From assembly GCF_900113175.1 (NCBI RefSeq), contig NZ_FOOK01000028.1, forward strand, positions 1 through 47,418: a stretch of 47,418 nucleotides of DNA. Direction: 5' to 3'. Position numbers and translations under genes: made by a program. Below the pieces are notes generated by a model. That model worked only from the letters and a program-made list of their open reading frames with translations, made no database searches and had not been told where the DNA came from. Below are positions 1 to 8,260 of this stretch, piece after piece (position 1 is the first letter of the stretch; every line of letters begins with the position of its first letter). This stretch comes from Planifilum fulgidum. GTDB lineage: Bacteria > Bacillota > Bacilli > Thermoactinomycetales > DSM-44946.

Positions 1-1229
1 CATGGGTGATTGGGAGCAGGCTTACGAGGTTTCGTAACGCCTGCCTTTTCTTTTTCCGGCTTCGAAGCAGGCTTTCGAACCGGTTTTTCCACCCGCTTGA
101 CGAACAGGATCTCCCCGCTATGCTCGATGCACACCGAACCGTCCAGGGTCTGGCGAACCTCCACCTCCGTTTTGAGCGGAAGGATGCGGTCGGATACGAT
201 CTTGTACGTGTGTCCTTGGTACGAGATCGTTTGACCCGAACCCACTTTCCGGTATACCCCCCGGTAGCAAAGGATGTGCTTCAGGGCGCGGGGGTGGGTG
301 TAAGGGACGAAGGCAGATTCTTTTTCAGCCGGTTCCACGGCGAACAGCCGATTGTGTTTTTCGATCAACTCGGGCAGAACCTCGTTTCCTTCGTCGACGG
401 AGCCGACCTTTCGTAAACGGAGCTCAATGATCCAGCGGTCCTGTGTCGTCTGGAAGCATCGCTCAATCCGGCCCTTAGCTTGTGGAGACAGGGCTTTGAT
501 ATGCTCGATCCCCAATTCCTCCAGGGCCAGTCCAAACTGCGTTTTTTGGGGACTGAGACCCGCCAGCTCCTGTTTCACCGTCAATGTCTCGTTGGGGGAC
601 TCGAAGATACGGTGGCGATCGGTATAGACAGCGACAGGAAGGCCATGCTTTTGGATCACATCCGTGAGGAGACGGAAATAGCCTGTCAGGTCCTCCGTGG
701 GTTGGAACCGGGCCGCCAGGATGGCACCGGTGGCATCATCCACCGCTTTCAACAACACGCAAGGCTCTCCCCGGTCTTCAAACCAGGCATGGGGGCTGGC
801 ATCGAGGTGAACCAACAAGCCGGCTTGCGGTTTTCGCGGCCGGGGACGATGGGCTTTGGGGGGACGGCGTTTGCGTGCCGGTCGGATCCCGGCGGAGCGC
901 AGGACTCGCCGCACGGTGGAGGGACTGACCCGGATGCCCTCGTACTCCGCCAGCAATTCAGCAAAATGATGGTCGTTGGATCCTTTATACCGTTTGCTTT
1001 GGTACAACTCCACGATAGTGTGTCGCAGGTCTTCCGACAAGGCATGCGCCGGTTTTCTACCCCGGTTCTTATGTACAATCCCTTCTTCCCCCTCCTGAAG
1101 AACCCGGGCTTTGATCCGGTACACCTGACGAACGCTGAGCCCCAACAGCATAGCGGCTTCACGAGTGGTGATCTGTTGATGAAGGAGACGTTGGATGACA
1201 GCCAATCGTTTGACTTCTTTTCTGCTCAT
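1..1229 (-). CDS. ISNCY-type DDE transposase, 3' end cut off by window edge
   Basis: The minus strand is open from position 1229 to the window edge (409 codons, no stop seen), so the C-terminus is missing. The N-terminus (about residues 1-60) is a helix-turn-helix that starts MSRKEVKRLA and contains the TTREAAMLLG and SVRQVYRIK helices. An integrase-like core follows with a plausible DDE triad at D143 (HLDAS), D204 (YTDRH) and E256 (KGRIERCF). This arrangement fits the ISNCY (IS1202-like) family. I chose ATG 1229 because a GGGAG ribosome site lies about 13 bases upstream; in-frame ATGs at 1250 and 1259 are alternatives. No frameshift is visible, so the element could be active. Confidence 0.88.
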   Translation of the reverse strand, partial: MSRKEVKRLAVIQRLLHQQITTREAAMLLGLSVRQVYRIKARVLQEGEEGIVHKNRGRKPAHALSEDLRHTIVELYQSKRYKGSNDHHFAELLAEYEGIRVSPSTVRRVLRSAGIRPARKRRPPKAHRPRPRKPQAGLLVHLDASPHAWFEDRGEPCVLLKAVDDATGAILAARFQPTEDLTGYFRLLTDVIQKHGLPVAVYTDRHRIFESPNETLTVKQELAGLSPQKTQFGLALEELGIEHIKALSPQAKGRIERCFQTTQDRWIIELRLRKVGSVDEGNEVLPELIEKHNRLFAVEPAEKESAFVPYTHPRALKHILCYRGVYRKVGSGQTISYQGHTYKIVSDRILPLKTEVEVRQTLDGSVCIEHSGEILFVKRVEKPVRKPASKPEKEKAGVTKPRKPAPNHP

Positions 1230-1253
1230 GGTAATCGTCTTTTCTCCCATAAC

Positions 1254-1298
1254 TGACATTTTCTCAGACGCGTTATGGGATGACAATATCACAGACGC
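1254..1298 (-). repeat. Subterminal repeats of the ISNCY element
   Basis: Two copies of an 18-base motif lie in direct orientation 27 bases apart, just upstream of the transposase. On the minus strand the outer copy (1298-1281) is GCGTCTGTGATATTGTCA and the inner (1271-1254) is GCGTCTGAGAAAATGTCA, which match at 15 of 18 bases. They are probably transposase-binding sites near the element end. The end itself is likely close to 1304 (TGTTGTGCG on the minus strand), but the other terminus and the target duplication lie outside the window. Confidence 0.5.
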
Positions 1299-1320
1299 AC
1301 AACATCCCCGGCGGCCGCAC

Positions 1321-1349
1321 TTTTCATTCGGCCAAATCACTGTTATAAT
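1321..1349 (+). promoter_or_regulatory. Sigma-A promoter for rlmN
   Basis: TTTTCA at 1321-1326 and a perfect TATAAT at 1344-1349 are separated by 17 bases. Transcription would start near 1356, about 50 bases before rlmN. The promoter lies just outside the presumed IS end. Confidence 0.6.
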
Positions 1350-1405
1350 AATGAAAGTTTTGGTGAAGGCGTTGATCCGCCGAACACCGCGGATGGAGAC
1401 GGAAA

Positions 1406-2446
1406 ATGAAACCTGTTGCTTACGGACTGAACACGGACCATTGGAAAAACTGGATGGATCAACAAGGCCAGCCGTCATGGCGAGCGGATCAGGTCATGAA
1501 CTGGCTTTTTCAAAAGCGGATCACGGATTTCAAAGAAATGACCAACCTGCCCCGCGATCTCCGCCTTCGATTGGCGGACTCGTTCACCCTGGATCCGCTG
1601 ACGCCTCTTGAAGTCCAGACTTCCCGGGACGGAACGGTGAAGTTCCTGTTTGGGCTCCGGGACGGACATGCGATTGAAACGGTGATCATGCGCCACCGTT
1701 ATGGAAACAGCGTCTGTGTGACCACCCAGGTCGGGTGCCGCATCGGCTGCACCTTTTGCGCCTCGACCCTGGGAGGGCTGAAGCGCAATCTGGAGGCCGG
1801 GGAGATCGTCGCCCAAGTGGTGGCCGCCCAGCGCTTTCTCGATCCGAAGGGGGAGCGCGTCCGGACGGTGGTTGTCATGGGTTCAGGCGAACCCTTCGAA
1901 AATTATGAGGAAACCATGCGGTTCATCCGGGTGATCAACGATCCCGGAGGGCTCCGGATCGGCCAGCGGCACATCACCGTATCCACGAGCGGCGTCGTAC
2001 CCTGTATCCGAAAGTTTGCCGAGGAAGGGCTGCAGGTGGGTTTGGCCGTCTCCCTGCATGCCCCGAACAATGAGCTCCGGTCCAAACTGATGCCGATCAA
2101 CCGCCGATATCCTTTGCCCGAACTGATGGATGCTTGTCGGTATTATCTGGAGCTTACAGGGCGGCGCATCACCTTCGAATACGCCCTGATCGGCGGTCGA
2201 AACGACGGGGAGGAGCATGCCCACGAGCTGGGGCAACTGCTCTCGGGGATGAAATGTCTGGTCAATCTGATTCCCGTCAATTTCGTGCCGGAGCGAAACC
2301 TTCAGCGGACTCCGCGGGAGCAGATCTTGCGTTTTCAGCGAATCCTGCAGTCCTACCGGGTCAACACGACCATCCGCCGGGAACACGGGAGCGACATCGA
2401 TGCGGCCTGCGGCCAGTTGCGGGCCAAGCGGATCGGGGTGCTGTAG
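1406..2446 (+). CDS. rlmN: 23S rRNA (adenine-2503-C2)-methyltransferase RlmN
   Basis: This is a radical-SAM enzyme that methylates C2 of A2503 in 23S rRNA and A37 of some tRNAs. The radical-SAM cluster motif is CRIGCTFC, with C111, C115 and C118. The SAM-binding GSGEPFEN stretch follows, and the C-terminal catalytic Cys is C335 in DIDAACGQL. At 346 residues the length is normal. The gene has its own promoter upstream and is followed 55 bases later by prpC, the same order as in Bacillus. Confidence 0.97.
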   Translation: MKPVAYGLNTDHWKNWMDQQGQPSWRADQVMNWLFQKRITDFKEMTNLPRDLRLRLADSFTLDPLTPLEVQTSRDGTVKFLFGLRDGHAIETVIMRHRYGNSVCVTTQVGCRIGCTFCASTLGGLKRNLEAGEIVAQVVAAQRFLDPKGERVRTVVVMGSGEPFENYEETMRFIRVINDPGGLRIGQRHITVSTSGVVPCIRKFAEEGLQVGLAVSLHAPNNELRSKLMPINRRYPLPELMDACRYYLELTGRRITFEYALIGGRNDGEEHAHELGQLLSGMKCLVNLIPVNFVPERNLQRTPREQILRFQRILQSYRVNTTIRREHGSDIDAACGQLRAKRIGVL

Positions 2447-2501
2447 ACACCCTCTCAATTGCAATAAGAGGGTTGGAGGCGTGGAGAAAGGAGTTGCCGG
2501 C

Positions 2502-3254
2502 ATGGAAACAGCATGGCGCACGGACAAAGGGAAGGTACGTCCGCACAATGAGGATGCCGTTGAATTGTTCAGGACGGATTTTGGATCGCTGGTTGCGGTG
2601 GTCGCCGACGGCATGGGAGGTCACCGGAGCGGCGAAGTGGCCAGTCGGCAAGCGGTGCAGGTGATCCGGCGTGAGCTGCGCTCCCTTTCCCCCGATGCCA
2701 GCACGGAGGAGCAGAAAAAGCGGCTGTTGGACGCGGTGGTGAAGGCCAACGCGGAAGTGCACCAGTTGGCCTCCGGAAACGAAGAGTACCGCGGGATGGG
2801 GACGACGGTGATCGCCGCGGTGGTGAGCGAGTCAGAAGTGGTTCTCGCCCATATCGGAGACAGCCGGGCATACATCCTTCACGACGGGGGACTGTACCAG
2901 CTGACGGAGGATCATTCGCTGGTCAACATGCTCCTGAAGCACGGCCAGATCACCGAGGAGGAGGCCCGCACCCACCCCCACCGCAACATGATCGTCAAGG
3001 CTTTGGGAACCAATACGGAAGTGGAAGCGGACATCATCGTCACTCCCTGGGAAAAGGAGGACATTCTCCTGATTTGCTCCGATGGACTGACCGGCATGGT
3101 GGAGGAACGGGACATCGGTCTGGTCCTGACATCGGATGTTTCCTTGTCGGAACAGGCGGACAAACTGATCCGGTTGGCACTGGATGCGGGAGGAACGGAC
3201 AACATTTCTTTGATCCTGATTAAAAATGCAGGCGGGACGACCCCGTCATCGTAG
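2502..3254 (+). CDS. prpC: PP2C-type protein phosphatase PrpC (Stp)
   Basis: A 250-residue metal-dependent Ser/Thr phosphatase that reverses PrkC phosphorylation. It has the PP2C signatures: RPHNED at 13-18, the metal-ligand ADGMGGH around 35-41, GTTV and HIGDSRAY in the middle, and GGTDNIS near the C-terminus. ATG 2502 was chosen because AAAGGAG (2487-2493) sits 8 bases upstream, which removes an N-terminal extension overlapping rlmN. The gene is 17 bases from prkC and is surely co-transcribed. A small hairpin (ACCCTCT/AGAGGGT, 2449-2473) lies between rlmN and this gene but lacks a T tract. Confidence 0.96.
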   Translation: METAWRTDKGKVRPHNEDAVELFRTDFGSLVAVVADGMGGHRSGEVASRQAVQVIRRELRSLSPDASTEEQKKRLLDAVVKANAEVHQLASGNEEYRGMGTTVIAAVVSESEVVLAHIGDSRAYILHDGGLYQLTEDHSLVNMLLKHGQITEEEARTHPHRNMIVKALGTNTEVEADIIVTPWEKEDILLICSDGLTGMVEERDIGLVLTSDVSLSEQADKLIRLALDAGGTDNISLILIKNAGGTTPSS

Positions 3255-3271
3255 CTCGGAGGAGGAGCGGG

Positions 3272-4921
3272 ATGACCATGTCGATGGAAGGGAGAAAGCT
3301 GGGGGGAAGGTATGAGATCCTCTACCGGGTGGGCGGCGGCGGCATGGCCGTGGTGTACAAGGCGAAGGATCTGCTGCTCAACCGCTACGTGGCCATCAAG
3401 GTGATGAATGAATCGCTCAGCAACGATACGGAGTTTATCCGGCGGTTCAGCCGGGAAGCGCAAGCGGCCGCCAGTTTGTCTCATCCCAACGTGGTGAACG
3501 TCTACGATGTGGGTCGGGAAGGACATATCCATTACATCGTGATGGAATATGTGGAGGGACCGACCCTTAAAGAATACATTCAGGAAAGCGGTCCGCTTCC
3601 TCCCGAGGAAGCGGTTTACATCGCAACCCAGATCTGCGATGCACTGGCTCACGCCCACGACAATCAAATCATCCATCGGGACATCAAACCCCACAACATT
3701 CTTCTCGGGTATAACGGCCGGGTCAAAGTGACCGACTTCGGAATCGCCCGGGCGGCCACTTCTTCCACCATCACCCAGACCGGGTCGGTGATGGGGTCCG
3801 TTCACTATTTCTCGCCGGAACAGGCCCGGGGTGGAGTCATCGGTGAAAAATCCGATCTCTATTCCCTCGGGATCGTGATGTACGAGATGGTGACGGGAGA
3901 GCTTCCCTTTGACGGGGATTCCGCCATCGGCATCGCCCTCAAGCATTTGCAGGAACAGGCGGTGGAACCGCGGCAGCTTCGTCCCGATCTGCCGGACGAC
4001 GTGAACCGGGTCATCCTGAAGGCTTTGGAGAAGGATCCGAATCAGCGGTTTGCATCCGCCCGGGCGATGATGCAGGAGCTCCAATATATCCTCCACGGGA
4101 TGGATTTGCCTCAGCCCGGCTGGGTGCAAAACGCCTCCCGAATCAGAGAGGAGGAGGCGCGAAAGCCGGCTCCGAACCGGGAAGAGGAGGCGGAGATTGC
4201 CTCGAAGGAGCCTCGCGACATTCCCCCTGTAGGAGAGAAAACCCTTTCCCGCCTCGAACGGCTCCGTCATGCGCCGGCGGATAAGGAGAAAACCCTCCTG
4301 CAGCGGACGGTCGTCTGGCTGGAAAATGCCCGCGCCAACATGCCCTGGTGGCAGAAGGTGCTTTTCGGAATGTTTACTTTTGCCGTGATCATCACCCTGT
4401 CGATTCTCGGATTCAACGCGGTGATGGGCATTTTCACCGGCGGCGATGACACTCCCCCCGCCAGCGCGAATCCCAACACGGTGAAGATGGCGGATCTGAC
4501 GGGGAAGCAGCTGGATGAGGCGAAAAAATGGCTGAAGGACAATGGTTTCGGGACCCCCAAGGTCAAAGTGGAACAGAACGGGAAGTATAAGCACAATGAA
4601 GTGATCGATCAAAGCCCCTCACCGGGGGAACGGGTGGTGCCGAGGAAGACCCAGGTCACCCTCACCGTCAATTCGACGGAGAACATGATCGAGGTGGACA
4701 ATTTTAAGGGGCTGTTCCAGTCGCGGATTCAGAGCGAGTATATGAATAAGGGATACCATATCGAGTTCCGATGGTGGGACTTCGGAGTGGAAAAGGGAAA
4801 AGCGTGGGCCCAGGATCCCGCTCCCGGTGAGTATGTGAAACCCGGGGACACGGTTTACGTTTGGATCAGTGTTCCGGGAAAAAACATCCATCCGCCTCCC
4901 GGACGGGATGATGATGACTGA
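3272..4921 (+). CDS. prkC: Membrane Ser/Thr protein kinase with PASTA domains, PrkC
   Basis: A eukaryotic-type kinase that senses muropeptides and controls cell-wall and germination functions. The kinase domain covers about 12-275: glycine loop GGGGMAVVY (21-29), Lys43, HRDIKPHN with D137, and DFG at 155-157. A single transmembrane segment spans about 362-388. The outside part has one clear PASTA domain (about 404-469) and a second divergent one (about 470-538) that is rich in Trp and Tyr. At 549 residues it is shorter than the three-PASTA B. subtilis protein. A strong ribosome site (GGAGGAG) precedes ATG 3272. Confidence 0.96.
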   Translation: MTMSMEGRKLGGRYEILYRVGGGGMAVVYKAKDLLLNRYVAIKVMNESLSNDTEFIRRFSREAQAAASLSHPNVVNVYDVGREGHIHYIVMEYVEGPTLKEYIQESGPLPPEEAVYIATQICDALAHAHDNQIIHRDIKPHNILLGYNGRVKVTDFGIARAATSSTITQTGSVMGSVHYFSPEQARGGVIGEKSDLYSLGIVMYEMVTGELPFDGDSAIGIALKHLQEQAVEPRQLRPDLPDDVNRVILKALEKDPNQRFASARAMMQELQYILHGMDLPQPGWVQNASRIREEEARKPAPNREEEAEIASKEPRDIPPVGEKTLSRLERLRHAPADKEKTLLQRTVVWLENARANMPWWQKVLFGMFTFAVIITLSILGFNAVMGIFTGGDDTPPASANPNTVKMADLTGKQLDEAKKWLKDNGFGTPKVKVEQNGKYKHNEVIDQSPSPGERVVPRKTQVTLTVNSTENMIEVDNFKGLFQSRIQSEYMNKGYHIEFRWWDFGVEKGKAWAQDPAPGEYVKPGDTVYVWISVPGKNIHPPPGRDDDD

Positions 4922-4925
4922 GGAG

Positions 4926-4965
4926 ATGATCTCCGCCGGCGGCCATTTCAGGCGGGGATCATTTT
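4926..4965 (+). terminator. Hairpin terminator after prkC
   Basis: A 12-bp stem with one G-U pair (4926-4937 with 4951-4962) and a 13-base loop is followed by TTTTC. The T tract is short, so read-through into rsgA is possible. Confidence 0.6.
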
Positions 4966-5036
4966 CGCGGTCCGTCGTCCATGGACTTTCTCCTGGAAGG
5001 GATTGACATCAGCATCCGGGGCGAAGGAGGTTGTCT

Positions 5037-5921
5037 ATGCCGGAGGGACAGATCGTACGCGCGGTGGGCGGTTTTTTTGACGTGCGCACGCCGGAAGGGG
5101 ACATCCGGTGCCGGGCGCGCGGGATATTCAAGAAGAAAAACTTGTCGCCCCTGGTGGGGGATTATGTGATTTTCGAAAGGACGGGACCGGAAGAGGGGGT
5201 GGTGACGGAGGTCCGGCCGCGCCGCACAGAGCTGGTCCGGCCGCCGATCGCCAACGTGGAGCAGGCGGTGGTTCTCTTCTCCCTTCGGGAACCTCCCTTT
5301 CAACCGGTGCTGCTGGATCGCATCCTTGTCCACTGCGAGCGGGTGGGGCTCCGCGTGTGCATCTGTCTGACGAAACTGGATCTGGTTCCGGATCGGTCGG
5401 AAGTGGAACAGATTGCCAAGATCTACACTCCCGCCGGGTACCGGGTGGCAGCCACCAGCATCCGCACCGGCGAGGGCGTGGAGCAGGTGAAGGAGTGGTT
5501 GAAGGACACCTTGTCCGTCTTCGCCGGCCCCTCCGGGGTGGGCAAATCCTCCCTGCTCAACGAAATCCTTCCGGGCCTCAGGCTCCGGACGGGGCAGGTG
5601 AGCGCCAAATTGGGGCGCGGCCGCCACACCACCCGCCATGTGGAGATCATCGATCTTCCCGACGGCGGCCGGGTGGCGGATTCCCCCGGGTTCAGCCGGT
5701 TGGATTTCACCGGGCTGGAGGAAACGGAATTGGGGGATTATTTCCCCGAGATCCGGGAGCACGCCGTCCATTGCGCTTTTCGGGGATGCCTGCACCGGGA
5801 TGAACCGAACTGCGCCGTGCGGGAGGCGGTGGACAAAAGGGAGATCGATCCCGGACGCTATCGAAATTATCTTCAATTTTTGCAGGAAATCATCGAGAAT
5901 CGGAGGTTCAAGAAATGGTAA
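5037..5921 (+). CDS. rsgA: Small-subunit ribosome biogenesis GTPase RsgA (YloQ/CpgA)
   Basis: A circularly permuted GTPase that checks late 30S maturation. It has an N-terminal OB fold (about 1-65), G4 motif TKLD (112-115), P-loop GPSGVGKSS (164-172) and G3 DSPGF (215-219). The C-terminal zinc knuckle uses C246, C251, H253 and C259. ATG 5037 is preferred to TTG 5031 because AAGGAGG ends at 5030, giving a 6-base spacer to the ATG and none to the TTG. Length is 294 residues, as usual. Its stop overlaps the rpe start by 7 bases, so the two genes are translationally coupled. Confidence 0.96.
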   Translation: MPEGQIVRAVGGFFDVRTPEGDIRCRARGIFKKKNLSPLVGDYVIFERTGPEEGVVTEVRPRRTELVRPPIANVEQAVVLFSLREPPFQPVLLDRILVHCERVGLRVCICLTKLDLVPDRSEVEQIAKIYTPAGYRVAATSIRTGEGVEQVKEWLKDTLSVFAGPSGVGKSSLLNEILPGLRLRTGQVSAKLGRGRHTTRHVEIIDLPDGGRVADSPGFSRLDFTGLEETELGDYFPEIREHAVHCAFRGCLHRDEPNCAVREAVDKREIDPGRYRNYLQFLQEIIENRRFKKW

Positions 5922-6598
5922 AAATCGCGCCCTCCCTGTTGTCCGCGGATTTTTCCCGCCTGAAGGAGGAGCTGGCAGAAGTGGAAGCGGCGGGCGCCGA
6001 TTGGATTCATGTGGACGTGATGGACGGGCATTTCGTTCCCAATCTGACCATCGGCCCCTTGGTGGTGGAGGCGATCCGGCCTCACACGCGCTTGCCCCTG
6101 GATGTGCACCTGATGATCGAGGAGCCGGACCGCTACATTCCCGCCTTTGCCAAAAGCGGGGCGGACTGGATCACCGTCCATCAGGAGGCCTGTCCCCATC
6201 TTCACCGGAGCGTGTCCCTCATCGCGGAGCAGGGAGTCAAGGCGGGGGTGGCGATCAATCCGGCGACGCCGGTTTCCCTGCTGGAGCCGATCCTTCCCTA
6301 CGTCGATCTCGTGCTGGTCATGACGGTCAATCCCGGATTCGGAGGGCAGAAACTGATCCCCACCGCCCTGAAGAAAGTGGAAGAGGTGAGAAGGCGGCTG
6401 GAGGATCTGGGCCGGACCGACGTGGAGATCGAGGTGGACGGCGGGATTCATCCGGGGAACGCAGGGGAAGCGGCTGCGCTGGGAACAACGGTTCTGGTCG
6501 CCGGATCGGCGGTTTTCGGCGCACCGGACCGCGGGGAAGCCATCGCCGCGATCCGATCGGCGGCGGAAGCGGGGAAATCCGTCCGTCCCTCCGGATGA
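5915..6598 (+). CDS. rpe: Ribulose-phosphate 3-epimerase
   Basis: Interconverts ribulose-5-phosphate and xylulose-5-phosphate in the pentose phosphate pathway. The TIM-barrel signatures are present: SADFSRL near the N-terminus, the metal-binding HVDVMDGHFVPN (about 32-43), DVHLMIEEP, VNPGFGGQ and the phosphate-binding DGGI segment. At 227 residues it is slightly longer than the usual 215-220. The start ATG lies inside the last codons of rsgA and is served by CGGAGG about 9 bases upstream. Confidence 0.96.
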   Translation: MVKIAPSLLSADFSRLKEELAEVEAAGADWIHVDVMDGHFVPNLTIGPLVVEAIRPHTRLPLDVHLMIEEPDRYIPAFAKSGADWITVHQEACPHLHRSVSLIAEQGVKAGVAINPATPVSLLEPILPYVDLVLVMTVNPGFGGQKLIPTALKKVEEVRRRLEDLGRTDVEIEVDGGIHPGNAGEAAALGTTVLVAGSAVFGAPDRGEAIAAIRSAAEAGKSVRPSG

Positions 6599-6728
6599 GC
6601 TTCTAGGTCCGGAAGAAATCTTTCGCCTCCCGGGGGTGAGGCCTGCATCAATCCCTCCTCGGTGCGAGCCCTTCCCCGGGTTTGGGCACGGCCTTCAAAG
6701 CCAGTTTTTTCGTTGGCGGTGAGATGCG

Positions 6729-7382
6729 ATGCAGCCTCGAAGTTCCGGCCGGGTGGTGATCGTGACCGGCGGCGGAGTGGATGCGGAAGATTTGGAGGAA
6801 ATCCGTCCGCGGGAGGATTTTTTGATCGGGGTGGATGGCGGCCTCCATGCCCTCCTTGAAGCCGGCCTCCTTCCCCACCTGGCGGTGGGCGATTTTGATT
6901 CGGCGGGGTTGGAGATGCACGAGAAACTTGCACGCATGGGGGTTCCCACCGAGAAACTGCCCGCCGAAAAGGACGTGACGGATACGCACTTTGCCGTGAT
7001 GGAAGCCCTTAAACGGCGTCCCGAATCCGTCCTCCTCCTGGGAGCGGTCGGCACGAGGATCGATCACACGTTGTCCAATCTGTTCCTCCTGGAGACGGTG
7101 GAACGGGAAGGGGTGCGCGGGGAAATCCGCAACCGTCACAACCGGATTCGCCTCCTTCGCGGCGGATCCCTTCGGGTGCGGAAAAGCCGTTACCGCTATC
7201 TTTCCCTGCTGCCTCTTTCGGACACTGTGTCGGGGGTGACCCTCACCGGCTTTCGTTATCCTTTGACGGAAGCGGTTCTGCGAAGGAGCGATTCCCTGGG
7301 CGTCAGCAACGAGCTGGTGGAGGAAGAGGGGGAGATCAGGCTCCGATCGGGAATGCTCTTTGTCATCGAAAGCCGGGACTGA
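6729..7382 (+). CDS. thiN: Thiamine pyrophosphokinase
   Basis: Transfers pyrophosphate from ATP to thiamine to form the cofactor. Family motifs are visible: GVDGGL, the metal-binding GDFDS, KDVTDTHFA and GAVGTRIDHTLSN, followed by a C-terminal beta-sandwich. Length is 217 residues, as in Bacillus. The 130-base gap to rpe contains no evident gene. The ribosome site (GGCGGTGAG) is moderate. The rpe-thiN-spoVM order matches B. subtilis. Confidence 0.94.
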   Translation: MQPRSSGRVVIVTGGGVDAEDLEEIRPREDFLIGVDGGLHALLEAGLLPHLAVGDFDSAGLEMHEKLARMGVPTEKLPAEKDVTDTHFAVMEALKRRPESVLLLGAVGTRIDHTLSNLFLLETVEREGVRGEIRNRHNRIRLLRGGSLRVRKSRYRYLSLLPLSDTVSGVTLTGFRYPLTEAVLRRSDSLGVSNELVEEEGEIRLRSGMLFVIESRD

Positions 7383-7416
7383 CCTTTCGCCGCGCGAAAA
7401 GGGCATTCAGCCAGGC

Positions 7417-7461
7417 GGGCCGCCTCGTCCGGGAACGGACGAGGCGGCCCGCGGCTCTTTT
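7417..7461 (+). terminator. Rho-independent terminator after thiN
   Basis: A perfect 14-bp GC-rich stem (7417-7430 with 7437-7450) has a 6-base loop and is followed by GCGGCTCTTTT. It closes the rlmN-thiN transcription block ahead of spoVM. Confidence 0.85.
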
Positions 7462-7562
7462 CGCCCTCCTGCCATCTTTCAGGCACACATCGGCGGATTC
7501 CGCATATATATAAGTGAGCGGATGACGGTCGGGTCGACGACATCTGGCAAGGAGGGGTAGGG

Positions 7563-7646
7563 GTGAAATTTTACACCATCAAACTTCCGAAGTTTCTCGG
7601 CGGGATGATCAAAGCCCTGTTGGGGATCTTCAGCAGGGAAAAATGA
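7563..7646 (+). CDS. spoVM: Stage V sporulation protein M (SpoVM)
   Basis: A 27-residue amphipathic peptide starting MKFYTIKLPKFLGG, nearly identical over that stretch to B. subtilis SpoVM (26 residues). It binds the convex outer forespore membrane, recruits SpoIVA and is needed for coat and cortex formation. P9, which bends the helix, and the basic C-terminal end are kept. It starts at GTG 7563, with AAGGAGG (7549-7555) 7 bases upstream. It sits between thiN and rpmB as in Bacillus. A CATATATA box at 7503 may be a sigma-E -10 element, but I could not match a convincing -35. Confidence 0.95.
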   Translation: MKFYTIKLPKFLGGMIKALLGIFSREK

Positions 7647-7883
7647 GAAGCGGCGGTGGACGTGCGAAATCGCCCAGAAAACACCTCCTGCGGCATCCCG
7701 GATCTCGATGTGGAGCGACGCCGGGACATGGCGGGTGATGTCCTGGGAATCCGGGCCCGATCCGCCGGGGGCGCGCTGGGCGATTTTGGCATGTTCAGAC
7801 CAGGTTGGGGCAGGCGGCCTTTTTTCTTTCTGTTTCCGATTGGACGGGATTTGGCGCACCGGTGCGGTGCGCTTTATTTAATG

Positions 7884-7912
7884 AAAAAACCCGTCGTCAT
7901 CAGACGCGGGTT
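7884..7912 (-). terminator. Terminator of rpmB, overlapping its 3' end
   Basis: On the minus strand AACCCG (7912-7907) pairs with CGGGTT (7893-7888), with further pairing inside, and a run of T follows. The 5' arm lies within the last codons of rpmB, so the stop codon is inside the hairpin. The 240 bases between spoVM and this site hold nothing I can assign. Confidence 0.65.
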
Positions 7913-8088
7913 ACTTTTCCCGATTTGAGGGCTTTGGTGCTCACATACACCCGTTTCGGCTTGCCGTCAACGAGGATGCGAATCTTTTGCACGTTCACGC
8001 CCCATTTGCGCTTCGATTTCCGGTTGGAGTGGCTCACCCTGTTGCCGGTGTGCCCCTGTTTTCCGGTAATGTAGCAGCGGCGCGCCAT
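7900..8088 (-). CDS. rpmB: 50S ribosomal protein L28
   Basis: A 62-residue basic protein with the L28 pattern: [11 protein letters not shown] at the N-terminus, [12 protein letters not shown], and [13 protein letters not shown] at the end. This is the Zn-free form because only one cysteine is present. I start it at ATG 8088, which follows GGGAGG on the minus strand and matches the family start, rather than at upstream in-frame codons. It is transcribed against its neighbours from the divergent promoter at 8131-8159. Confidence 0.97.
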   Translation of the reverse strand: MARRCYITGKQGHTGNRVSHSNRKSKRKWGVNVQKIRILVDGKPKRVYVSTKALKSGKVTRV

Positions 8089-8130
8089 CCGACTCCACCT
8101 CCCGTCCGATATGTGCAACAACACCATCAT

Positions 8131-8159
8131 ATCTTAACACAGATTCTCCTCCCTTGCAA
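8131..8159 (-). promoter_or_regulatory. rpmB promoter, sharing its -35 with the yloU promoter
   Basis: Read on the minus strand, TTGCAA (8159-8154) is followed by a 17-base spacer and TAAGAT (8136-8131). Transcription would start near 8124. TTGCAA is its own reverse complement, and the same six base pairs also serve the plus-strand promoter. Confidence 0.7.
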
Positions 8160-8182
8160 GGATGCGTAACCTTCAGTATGAT
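8154..8182 (+). promoter_or_regulatory. yloU-fakA promoter, sharing its -35 with the rpmB promoter
   Basis: TTGCAA (8154-8159), a 17-base spacer (8160-8176) and TATGAT (8177-8182) form a good sigma-A promoter. The start would be near 8189, leaving a leader of about 70 bases before yloU. Confidence 0.7.
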
Positions 8183-8260
8183 AGGTGTGGTCATGTTTTT
8201 TCCTATGATCCCGTGTTGTCGAATCGTTTTACCATGCTCCCACTCCAAGGAGGAATCGCG

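Noticed and set aside
480-1256. A 258-codon plus-strand frame over the IS element
   Set aside because: It is the shadow of the minus-strand transposase, whose HTH and DDE residues are clear.
7479-7859. A 126-codon minus-strand frame across spoVM
   Set aside because: It overlaps spoVM and the thiN-spoVM region, has no ribosome site and no conserved motif.
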